From the NCBI RefSeq assembly GCF_046630445.1, contig NC_092338.1:220855501-220919500 (forward strand): 64,000 nucleotides of DNA, read 5' to 3'. Origin of the DNA: Rutidosis leptorrhynchoides (lineage: Eukaryota; Streptophyta; Magnoliopsida; Asterales; Asteraceae). The stretch's first letter is position 1; each line of letters begins with the position of its first letter. The notes under the pieces were generated by a model that saw only the letters and a list, made by a program, of their open reading frames with translations, did not search any database and was not told the origin of the DNA. Positions 53,500-64,000 of this stretch are shown in pieces. Position numbers and translations under genes: made by a program.

Positions 53500-55105
53500 A
53501 ATAAATTTGTCTCACCAATATGTTAAAAATAATTTGGATTACAATTAACTTCGTTTTATATAAACCAAGAATGTATTTAAATGCAAAATATAATGCATGT
53601 ATTCGTACCGAATATATGTTAACTAAAACAATATTGTTTTAGTATTCAATTCTAATTCTAATGTAATTTATATATAGTAGTTAATAATAGACTAACAATT
53701 AGCAAAATTTCAAGCATTAAACGATCTTTCACCATCAACCTTCAAATGTATGAAACTTGTCTTAGTGGCTAGAATGTAAAGCCAATTTTACTCTTGAATT
53801 AAAAAAACTGAAAAGCTGGTAACATGTTAAATACAATCACCAGCTCAGGAACCATCAAACCAGTATTTGAAAAGTAAGCCTTTGTTGTTGCGATTCAACA
53901 GCAGCCAATGCTACCAATGCTACATTTGAAAATTAACCATCTGCCATTTGTTTCAAACTAGGACGACTCAAACTCAGTGTTTTCTTTTACAAACTCATAA
54001 ACTTACCACTCATTCACGTGATATAATTAGTTGAATTTGTTTATTATGTATGTATAAAATTTATCCAAAATGTTTCTCTTAAAAAACTCTATTTCAAATA
54101 TAATTAGTTGCATTTTGTTCATAAAATTATTTCGAGTTGAACGGTGATGACGGAGAAAACTAACTCGCGGCAAAAAAAAAAAAAAAATCTGGTAAAAAAT
54201 TGAGTGGGTTTTATTTTTTGATTATTATATTAAATTGAAAAGTTATATTTTAACCCCCTAATATTGCCCTTCATACACAACTTTTACCCTAAGTAATTAC
54301 ATCATTTACCTCTCAAATATGTCTCATTTAACCATTTTCTTCCTTGGTAAAAATGACTTCCTCCATTATGTTAAACCACCAAAATTTTGGTGGCATTTAG
54401 TAGATGTGATAATTGATAAAAACGATTTCCTCCATTATGTTAGACGACCAAAACTTTGGTGACATTTAGTATATATGATTAATTAATAATTAATAATTAA
54501 TAATTAATAATAATTAACCATCAAGCCAGTATTTGAAAGCTAAGATTATACATAATTATAGAAATATAATCATCTGCCATTTGTTTCATTTAGAGTTCTC
54601 AACCACCAATGTAACAATTGAAGAGTTTTAGTGGAATACCAAAAAATATAAAATTTGACCAAAAAATATAAAATTTGATGTACAAAATAAAATTAGATGT
54701 ACACAAGGTGTTGACATATTCCATAAGAAAGATCAAGGGTTCGACTATCATGACTTGCAAAAATATTTCCCTTTTGGTTACCCGCCCATTTCATGGGCCT
54801 CAAAAAATTTATTTAGTAAAATGATAAATTTCAGTAAATTTGTGCTAAAACCTTTAAACACAAAGTTTTTGATCAAAACTTGATCAAATCACTGAATTAA
54901 AGTCTGAAATTTTAAATATATGATCACGAAACGCTAATAAACTTAATCAAATCACCGAATTAAAGTCTGTTTCTCGTTAAAAAAAATTTGAAAAAAAAAA
55001 TTTAATTTTTTTTCCAATCAAATGTGATTAGATTTGACAAGCAGAATCACATGTGATTGTGTTTTACAATCACATGTGATTGGGTTTGATAATCACATGT
55101 GATTG
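53500..55105. other. AT-rich intergenic DNA with small repeats
   Basis: No gene seen. It holds a tandem duplication with TTTCCTCCATTATGTTA cores (54355-54480), a TAATTAA simple repeat (54478-54515), a possible SINE relic with a B-box-like GGGTTCGACT (54640-54800), and three or four copies of the palindrome-like AATCACATGTGATTG (55017-55105). Confidence 0.5.
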
Positions 55106-56480
55106 GATTTTGTAGCGACCCGTCCTAATTCATCTGGACGAAGTCTTCAACATATGGTCCCATTGCGAGGTTCTGACCTCTATATGAAATGAATGACTCC
55201 ATTAATATCTTTAAAATGAGAAAATGTACAGCGGAAGATTTCTTTCAGACCTGAGAATAAACATGTTTTAAAAGTGTCAACCAAAAGGTTGGTGAGTTCA
55301 TAGGTTTATCATAAACAATAAAATTCATCATTTTGATAGACCACGAAATTTAAATACAGTACACCTATCTCGTGTACGAAACCATTTTTCATAATGCTTG
55401 GCAGAGTAGGTTCGTATCCTTTTCTCCCCCGTTGGTTGCCTCGCGATTTTTAATAACCGTACACATATCGCGTGCACAAAAAATAACATACACATAACCT
55501 GTGTATAAAATCATTCTCTCGATACATAACATTACTTTGCTTTCATTACTTGGCTTGGTAATCGACCTTAACATATAATGCGCATCAATAATATCCCCAA
55601 AACAGATCATCTCGTCTGTATAATATATAAACTTCAAAGTACTAAACACCACGCCCACTAGCTCTTCCGTCTAGTGAACATTCTGGGTGGGGGTGTTAAA
55701 TCCGGTAGCTACCTTTAGGATTCGCGTGAATTTGGGCCATACCCGATTCTAATTCTTAGGTTACCAAGCAATAATAATCAGGGAAAAATATTCACAACAA
55801 TTAGTGGCAATTATAACGTCCAACTAATTAATAATAATTCACATAACTTCTGTCTGTATAATAATTCATTCGAGGAATGTTTTGCTTGTGTCTATCTCGT
55901 CAAACATTTATAAAAGCATCTCAGTCCAAAAATATAGATTTCAAAGGTATTTAATAAAGCAGTTGTAAAAACAGTACATGTATTCTCAGTCCCAAAAATG
56001 TAAAGAGTAAAAGGGAGCAAATGAACTCACAATACGATATTTTGTGGTAAAATATGCATACGACGAAATTGAACAATGCAGGGTTGGCCTCGGATTCACG
56101 AACCTATATCATTTATATATTTATTAACACATATAATGGAAATTACATAATTTCATTTATTAGTATATATTATTTATATATTTGTAGTTATATAGAATTT
56201 ATACTAAATTCTCTTTAAAAACGTATACTTATATTATATCTTAAATTATATGTTATATATATTTATTTTGTATATATATTTAAAATGATTAATATCCATA
56301 CATTTAGTTATATTAATATATATAAAATATCATTAGTTTGCTATATGTAAGTATTTATAATGTTATTTTTTTTTATATATAGTTATATGAAATATTAATA
56401 TATTTCTAGTATATGTAAAATGTGTATTTAATGTACAAAATATTTATTTGTTAAAATGATAGTTTAAAATATTAATTTAC

Positions 56481-56591
<111 letters not shown>

Positions 56592-56642
56592 GTAATAAGT
56601 AAACTACCTCAAAGAAGTAGCCCTTAAAAAATGCCCAAGTCC

Positions 56643-56690
56643 GGGTTTGAACCCGCGACCTCCCGCTAACCCGATAACATCCTTAACCAC
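56643..56690 (-). other. tRNA-like A/B-box module in third LARD LTR
   Basis: On the minus strand GTGGTTAAGG (A-box) and GGTTCAAACCC (B-box) next to the AAT tract, the same layout as 37722-37767 but with different bases, so an old shared feature. Confidence 0.5.
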
Positions 56691-58740
56691 TCCTCTGATC
56701 ACGATTTTTCTGATTTAATTATCTCCTAACTTCCTTTTAACCTTTAACTGTTTTCATTTTCATAATCCAATCATCATCATACCATAGTCATGACCATGAT
56801 CGTGATTATCATCACCATAAATTTTATTATACTCGTATCATCATTATTATCATCTCTACCCTATCATCATCATCATCGTATACAAAAACATACGACATCA
56901 TCATAAAGCTTTGTTTTATTTTCATCAAAGGTCATCATATCTCGTTTATCAAAATTCTCGGATCATCCTTATTCGAATCAATACTATCCCGTAATCATCA
57001 TCATCAATTATACTAAACGTTACCCATCATTATCATAAGCGTAATATTATATTTATCATTATAATCCTATTCGCCCCACACATAACTAGCTCGACCCCTT
57101 GGTGGTTTTAATTCCCTCACGGCCCAACAATCAAGATAAAAGCTTTCGGCCCAAAATAGAGTAAAGAAACCGGTGGCCCAAGATGATACCTGATCACCCG
57201 TTTTCATTTTTTTAAAAATAAAAAACAAAGTGGGGTTGTTTATATGTAATTGTCGGCCATCTCTTCTTTTTAATATACAAATATGTCCCAAGTCACTTTA
57301 TATAACCAACAGCTTTAATTATCTAGCTCGAATTTTTCATTGGATCTAATGTAAACAATAGCGGCTCTAGTAGGAATTGTTTTGAGTTGGTGAATCAGCG
57401 AATAACACAGGAAAATTACAGTAGGGTTGCAGTAAAACAAAAACAAATATATAGGAGGTGGTGGTTCGGTTGTGTTGGTGGTGTGGTTTACGATATGAAA
57501 TAGAAAATTCAATTAACGTTTGCAGGTTTTTCTTAATGATAGGTTGTGGTTTGTTTTACGGTACAGTAAACAGGAAAATAAATTGGAACCGGAATATGGT
57601 GTGGTGGTTCAAGGGAATGAAGATGGTGGTTTGATTGAAGGGAAAAAGAAAGACAAAAGTGGTGGCGGTTGTGGTTCTTTAGTTACAAGAATTTAAGAGA
57701 GGGAGAAAGGTGGTGGTCGTTGTTTGCGGGTGGTGGTTGTCCGGTGACAAAAACTCAACAACAATGGCAGTCGTGGATTTCAACTTGTTGAGGGTGAAGA
57801 ATGATGATGGTATAGTGGTTCTTGGTGGCTGTAAAAGTGGAACATGAAATAGCAACAGTTAAGTAGCAACTATAATGATTTATGGAGGTGATTAAAGGTG
57901 GGTTTCGGCTGTGTTATGGGTCTCGGTTAACAACTGAAACAGAGAACAGATAGCGGCAATATTGGAGGTGAAATGGTGTCGGTTTGCAGTTTATTTTGGG
58001 TTGTTGATGGTCTCGGTCTGAAACAGTAACGGGGACAGAAGTTAGGAGTTGAAATGGTGGTGATCGTTTGTCTGGAGTAGGGTGAAGGTTGTGAGGGTCC
58101 TAATGTAACAACCCAAACCAAATCGCAATCGAACCCGCTTGAAATATAACAAAATTTTTTTTTGTTTGATCAGCAAATGGCGCAGCGCGCCATTCTAGTC
58201 TGTCCCAAAAGTCTTGAAATGCGAAAAAGATTGGCCACTTCCCGACATAATTAGACAAAACGCTTTTAACAACATTTTCAAATATGTAAAACTAATACAT
58301 TCCATTAATAAAATGAGTTTTACGAAGCAGGGCCCACATCGGCCGTTTTACGAGTTTAATACAAATTATGAGTTTCGACCATCAAAAAGTTTAAGTACCA
58401 AACTACACTACGAGCATGGTGTTTGGGATTAAACTACCCAAGTCTCGGTCGAACTCCAAAAGCTAAATATCTCAAAAGCGTTCTCTAACAACGACGGGAT
58501 CTTTAATCAAAGATGATGCCCTTACCCTTGTCCACAACCGAACCTATAAAAAGGTAAACAACGAGAGGGTAAGTAAAGCTTAGTGAATGCAATAATTACA
58601 CATACATATATATAACTCATCTATTTGCAATCACATTCACCAAATACCTCATACGAACTTGTAACTCAATTAGCTTGTCATCATACCCAAAACATTTAAC
58701 AAGTCATACATTAACACAAAACCGCATTAGCATATACTCA

Positions 58741-58742
58741 AC

Positions 58743-58802
<60 letters not shown>
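58741..58802. repeat. TA microsatellite in element C
   Basis: About 28 TA units. Confidence 0.9.
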
Positions 58803-58805
<3 letters not shown>

Positions 58806-58851
58806 AATATGCTAAATAAACGACAATCTCAATATGGTTAACCATAAACGC

Positions 58852-59130
58852 TATGGTGCTACCGGCTCGTGGTTCACACCATACGCAATTGAGTCATACT
58901 CTTTTATAGTGCTACCGGCTCGTGGTTCACACTCGATGCTACCGGCTCGTGGTTCACATCTTATTTTATAGTGCTACCGGCTCGTGGTTCACACTCGATG
59001 CTACCGGCTCGTGGTTCACATCTTATTTTATAGTGCTACCGGCTCGTGGTTCACACTCGATGCTATCTGCTCGTGGTTCACATCTTATCGCACACATGTT
59101 ATGGCACTACCGTCTCGATGGTTCATACCA
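58852..59130. repeat. GCTACCGGCTCGTGGTTCAC minisatellite
   Basis: About eight units with the core CTACCGGCTCGTGGTTCACA and alternating short (CTCGATG) and long (TCTTATTTTATAGTG) spacers, inside element C. It sits where element A carries its unrelated-looking hairpin minisatellite. Confidence 0.85.
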
Positions 59131-61208
59131 TAACACCCACAAATAAACGCGTCATATACACATGCGTATAATTACTCCACTCACCTCAAAATCTCTTGTG
59201 AAAGATAATCAAGCTCGGAAATCTTCAATGTAACGTACCTATTACATTATACATAATATCAATCACAAACTCAAGTTGGTCAACCAACTAAAACTCCATT
59301 CTAGTGTATCTTGACCCATGGTGCAATTTTGACCCATTCACACCCTTAACCCTAATATTTGGGTTAACATCCCCAAAACCCTAATCATTAGCCAAGTTAG
59401 GTTTAAAATGCATTTCAACACAAGGTTTATACATTACACAACAACATTAACTAACTTAGGTCTATTTGGACCCATTTGACCAATTTAAGGTCAACACACC
59501 CATTTCGGGTCATCCACTAAATCACTTAACACCCATTTACTTATCTCTAGGTGTGCTAGTAATTAACTAACTAAATTAAGCTCATAAACATCAACTAATA
59601 CTTTGAAAAACCCTAGTTAATCATCTTTAGGTCTACTTGACCCAAATTCACCCAAAACACCCAATTTACTAACAAAGTGGGTTTTAAGTTCACCATTAAC
59701 CCTAACACTAACCCTTTCACAAAATTAAATTAGGAAATCAAGATTAGAGCATACCACTACAATCAAAACGTAGCTAGATGATAGATGAACAACTTTAATG
59801 CTTGCACTTAGACCCGAAATCGGCTTCTTCTTCCTTGATTTGAGTTCTCTCACTCTAGAAAACTCTTTCTCTCACTAAATTAATTTGGAAGAGGTGAAGT
59901 AGGTGAAAATGGTGTTATGAGGCTCACCAAACTGAATCTAGAGCCTTAAAGTCGACCCTTTAGTGAATTTACCAATTTGCCCTCAAAATATCTAATAAAA
60001 AGGGAAGGAATCTGTCACAGAACGATGGCGCGGCGCGCCAAACGCCCAGACCAGTTTTCTGCATTCTTTTAATATGTACAACCAAAACCCTACTTCAAGT
60101 ACATTAACTACACTTATGTACACTACAAATAAACGGGTCTTACACCTAAGGTGATGATGGTGACGGCAATAGTGGTAGCAACAAGATGGTTGTTGAATTA
60201 AATGAAGGTGATTCGATGGTGGTTTATATAAACTTGCTATCTATAAATATTTATATATTATGACCAAGTTGAAAAATATAGGAACATGTACAACACATAT
60301 AAAAGCAACATGTGTAATTTATGAACTTCGACCGTGACTCTATGTTTGGTGACTCAAACGGTAAAGAGAAAGAAAATGAGAAATATGAGTGGGTTTTTGA
60401 AAACAAGAGAGTAATTGGGGTATGATGCATGCATGTATAATCAGTATTTAAAAGAAACAAAAAAATAATAGTAGATGCAAGTTGTTTTGTTTTGACAAAA
60501 CAGAAATATTCAATTAGCATGAAAATAAAAGGAGATAGTGATGGGTTCTACTCATCAAAAGGAGAAAAGAGGAGAAAGTTGGGGATGTAATGGTGTCAAT
60601 GTCCAACATGTTTATGTATATATTATGTTAGATTGTTAGATAAAAAAATAGTAAAATCTTGATGATCGATGATAATGGATGATAGTGGGGTTTGTTGATT
60701 GACTACAATAATAATATAGCCTATATCTTGTGTTGGACAGTTGTCTTAATTGTTAACAATCATAATCTTTAGATGACTTTTTGAATGTGAAACAATTGGA
60801 AAAAGTGTATGCCAACAATAATTAATGAATGTTGATAAAACGTACAAAACAAAAGGTCATAAGGTGGGTGTGATTGTTTATTGTTTTCACATGGATGTCA
60901 TGTAGCAAAAAAAAAAAATGAACTGATTAACATTCTTGATCCACATCAATATATATCCAAGACAAAAATAATGAGATGGTCCGTGAAGGATTTTTGTTTG
61001 GAATTGCTGACATATGAAATCTAGAGTTGAAATTTGGCAACCAACTAGCTTATATATCATTTACCAATTTAAATTCGAAAACATTTATATTCAATATATT
61101 ATATTTTTAAACGCGCTTCAATAATATTTATTATTACTTTATTAAATTATTTTACATAGTCAGTTATAAAAATTAAATCGTATATTATTTTATTAACATA
61201 TATTTTAA

Positions 61209-61259
<51 letters not shown>

Positions 61260-61424
61260 AATAATTGTTCGTGAATCGTCAGAAATGGTCGAAGTCAAAT
61301 GAATATATGAAACCTTTCAAAATTTTTGAGACTCAACCTAACAGACTTTTCTTATCGTGACAAAATATAATATCGTATCGAGAGTTTGATTTAAAATTAG
61401 TCGAAATTTTCCGGGTCGTCACAG

Positions 61425-61438
61425 TACCTACCCGTTAA
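61425..61438 (-). other. Polypurine tract of the second LARD
   Basis: Same 14-mer, one base from the LTR. Confidence 0.65.
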
Positions 61439-61793
61439 AGAAATTTCGTCCCGAAATTTGATCGAGGTCATCATGGCTAACAATAAGGATGTTTTCATGA
61501 TGAATATGAGTTGATAAATAGAGTTTTATCATCATTGAGTAATATGAATAAGACAATTCGATTACTCGAAGAGTACGAATGAAGCAATCACTAAATAGTG
61601 AAATGAGAAAGACAAGTTTCATCATAACTTTTGACTAGTCATGGTTGAATTTTGGAATTTAAGGGATTTCAAAGAAAATCTTCGTTATCTTTATAAGATT
61701 TGATTCGTCAGTGATTAAGGAAATTAAGATCTCTTTAATTAAATGCGATCATCTGCCTCGATTGCTCTGTCGGATGTTTCCATTATAAATTTA

Positions 61794-61800
61794 CCTCTTC
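61794..61800 (+). promoter_or_regulatory. TATA box upstream of antisense membrane ORF copy 2
   Basis: TATAAAT 71 bp upstream of the ATG at 61865, followed by a CT-rich leader as in copy 1. Confidence 0.45.
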
Positions 61801-61864
61801 CATTTTATTATTCTCACCATTCCTATACTTTCTTCCTTAATCCATATTTCTAAAGATTGTAAAA

Positions 61865-62038
61865 ATGCTTAATCTAGTACTGATCCTTGTCCTTCTTCTG
61901 ACAATCACTTCTGTCTTCCTCCTTTTTCATCTACCACCAAAGGAATCTATTCACTTTTACTATTACCTTGGGGTTATAGTATTTTTCATTCTCCCGTCTC
62001 TTTATATTGCTATACGCATTGACATACATAGTTCGTAA
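61865..62038 (+). CDS. Small two-helix membrane ORF, antisense in the LARD (copy 2)
   Basis: 57 residues, start MLNLVLILVLLLTITSVFLL, a polar loop HLPPKESIH, a second hydrophobic stretch YYYLGVIVFFILPSLYIAI, and a basic residue R51 near the end. It has the same length as 40516-40689. Conserved positions include the LVLILVL start, LPPxES, FYY, the ILP.LYIAI.. motif and DIH. It is on the strand opposite to the retrotransposon. Unlike the nearby PABP fragment it has no frameshift or stop. Not recognised; a small membrane peptide is the best description. Confidence 0.6.
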   Translation: MLNLVLILVLLLTITSVFLLFHLPPKESIHFYYYLGVIVFFILPSLYIAIRIDIHSS

Positions 62039-62669
62039 GTCATGTGTTGTTGTTGGGATTTATATTTTCCCTTACATTTTGAAGCTTCATGCTTTTGTTT
62101 TTCTTTTCTTGACTTTGAGTAAAGCAAGTAATGATCCAGAATTCGTAGGTATGAAGTTTCGAATGATCGTAATATACTTTGCAGAAAGGAAAAGTAACAG
62201 CACGGTTTGATTTTTAAATTACCAGAATTATGGAAGATGGAACTATCAAGAATATATTTTCTTGATATGTTCGGAGGTTAAGTAGAATAAAAGAGTTATG
62301 TAACATGGCATATAATGACGGTATGGTCTGTGAATTGTCATCACGTTCCATTAGAAATTTAGCATGACTTACCGTACTATAATCACGTTGGCCGGGCGTC
62401 ATTATATTATACTAACTCATGCTTCAACTCCCAACACTTCTCCAGAAATCATTCATAAATTAAAACTTGAATTTTTACAGAATAGAGAAACTAAAACAGT
62501 TTCCTTTATAATGTAATACGGATAGCACGAAGAGATAACTAATTTTGGACAAGAAGAGTTATGAAAATATCCTCAGAAATATCAAAGATTTTTATGATGA
62601 TATTTTCAGAATTTCTAAGATCGGAGATTTATGAAGAAAGTTTTTCACAAGGTTTAACATGAGTACTGA

Positions 62670-62896
62670 GCAAGATATTTTCTAAAGATTTCATCGGATA
62701 CAGAATTATCTGGATTCTTTGAATATAGGGTTTGGTCCTTGTATTTGTCCACAGCCTCCTTCATAGTTTGCTCAATCTGTTTTTCAGTTCCAAATCTGAG
62801 CTTTTTCAACACACCACCCTTTATTATTAAGCTTCTAACCATTAAGATCATCTATAGCTTTTGCTGCTTCATCAGCATTCTCAAGGTTGACAAATC
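62670..62896 (-). pseudogene. Captured poly(A)-binding protein fragment, copy 2
   Basis: On the minus strand 62896-62830 reads RFVNLENADEAAKAIDDLNG, the RNP1 region and helix 2 of PABP RRM3, then a stop replaces a Lys codon. After a frame change the next frame reads LRFGTEKQIEQTMKEAVDKY, then KDQTLYSKNPDNSVSDEIFRKYL (linker and start of RRM4). The frame change lies at the same place as in copy 1, so the fragment was already broken in the common ancestor. Confidence 0.75.
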
Positions 62897-63685
62897 TGAA
62901 TCATTGGTTATCGATCCAAGGTGTTTTCAGAAAATTTTGAAGGGTATGAATGAAGATTGTAATTGTCAAGATACAATTGTCTTTTAAGATGGAATCAAGT
63001 GGCAAACTTGAAGAATTATTTAATTGTAGAAGATGTAACTTATTAACGATATTTTAAATCAAAATGTTTTATAATTTATATTTCCTACTCTTTTAATACT
63101 TTTTAATTGTCCAAAGTTATTAGTTCAATGTTAGTAGTCCAATAGTCCAATAGTTCAATATATAATCTAGTTAATCAAGGTTATATTATATTGTCTTGGG
63201 ATTAACCAAGACTAGTATATTATGACAGTATTTAAATGACGATATTTAAAGTGCGAAAAAATAAATAACAGTATTTGAATGATGATAAATAAAATTGCGA
63301 GTATTTAAATTGCGATAAATAAATTGCGATAATTAAAATGACAATAAATAAAATGTAATTATGAAATGGTCATAACGGGTATAGGAAAAGTTAGCTAGGA
63401 TTTGGTTAGTACAGATTTAAAATTTTTACGTAGTTAATTAATTGGTTACTAATCAATTTTATTTTGTCCATTATTTTCTTCATTATGCCACTTGTCAAAT
63501 CTTGACTTGGATTCTGATCGGTCAAAATTCGAATATGAAATTGAATTTGAATGAAAATAGTTGTTCTTTGGTGAACGAATACGTATATGTGTGGATTTGA
63601 GCAGTATTGTTAATGAATGCTTAATCTGAATTGAAGAATGTACAGTATAACTTATTAATGTGGAAACTAAATATCCCTCGGGTAT

Positions 63686-63699
63686 TACCTACCCGTTAA
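63686..63699 (-). other. Second polypurine 14-mer in second LARD interior
   Basis: TTAACGGGTAGGTA on the minus strand, the counterpart of 42711-42724 and 30005-30018. Confidence 0.55.
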
Positions 63700-64000
63700 A
63701 ATATTTCCATAATTAACAGTTTGTACGAAAGAATTTTTAATTAAAATCTTTATGAAAATATACTTACATATATATTTTCTTCAGATGTAATCATGGATTT
63801 AATGAGTTAATATAATATTAAACTCATTTGATTTATCGTTAGAACTAGAATACATAATCTCTGAAACATTAAAGGTTACATAATCGCCATGTATAATGAA
63901 GATAAGGATGTAGAACTTCATGTTAAACGATGATTATCGATGTAGAACGATATGTAGAACGATGATTATGACCGAGGAATAGATTGTGATGTTGAGGCGT

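Larger units (their letters stand above)
58104..60144 (-). mobile_element. Solo-LTR-like element C, nested in the LARD LTR
   Basis: 2041 bp with perfect 5-bp duplication CCTAA (58099-58103 and 60145-60149). On the minus strand it begins TGTAAGACCCG and ends GGTTTGGGTTGTTACA, as element A does in plus orientation. GCGCGGCGCGC-type words occur near 58183 and 60024. It shares the block CAACGAGAGGGTAAG..AGCTTAGTGAATGC (58558-58590) with element A. No gag-pol. Confidence 0.8.

Noticed and set aside
57067-57512. Minus-strand ORFs of 65-74 residues in the second LARD LTR
   Set aside because: No similarity to anything I recognise and no counterpart kept in the other LARD LTRs.

Overview
This is plant nuclear DNA. 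A multi-exon gene with GT..AG introns is followed by about 44 kb dominated by long terminal repeat (LTR) retrotransposons, with SINE, LINE, MITE and Mutator-type insertions. The long LTRs of the TGT..ACCCG type and the other repeat styles resemble what I know from Asteraceae. That placement is inference from family resemblance, not from a search.

Layout. Bases 1-9.3 kb hold repeats: a truncated RRM-type reading frame at the left edge, a decayed NAM-associated/transposon-associated gene, two nested solo-LTR-like elements (2767-7613, with 4769-7321 inside it) and a GC-rich LINE-like retroposon (7820-9060). Bases 9597-20135 (+) hold the only clear intact host gene, a nine-exon SCAR/WAVE gene encoding 1016 residues. 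Its introns carry a SINE, two MITE-like elements and an antisense LINE that has ORF1 but no ORF2, with a 17-bp target duplication. A MITE flanked by TA microsatellites lies just downstream.

From 21.4 to 48.2 kb a C/A-only CCA-rich array is split by two LTR retrotransposons, both on the minus strand. The first (21821-35407) is a Ty3/Gypsy chromovirus with a single gag-pol frame broken only by four UGA codons; it carries a captured F-box gene between primer site and gag. The second (36105-47581) is a non-autonomous element with 3.6-3.9 kb LTRs and no gag-pol. It carries a broken poly(A)-binding-protein fragment and, on the opposite strand, a 57-residue two-helix membrane ORF. A second copy of this element starts at 55111 and runs off the right edge; its LTR contains another solo LTR (58104-60144). 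The 57-residue ORF is intact in both copies, with differences concentrated at third codon positions.

Between these lie an inverted ATCATTCAT-type array (48.2-49.9 kb) containing a proline-type tRNA gene with a UCA anticodon, a Mutator-like element (50012-51523) with a captured GDSL-lipase exon and a nested MITE, then a run of gene fragments (IQD-like and acyl-CoA-binding-protein-like exons) and a Stowaway-like MITE.

The strongest candidate for something undescribed is the conserved antisense membrane ORF with its TATA box inside the non-autonomous retrotransposon. The ORF1-only LINE, the host-gene captures, the duplicated polypurine-tract motif and the UCA tRNA come next.
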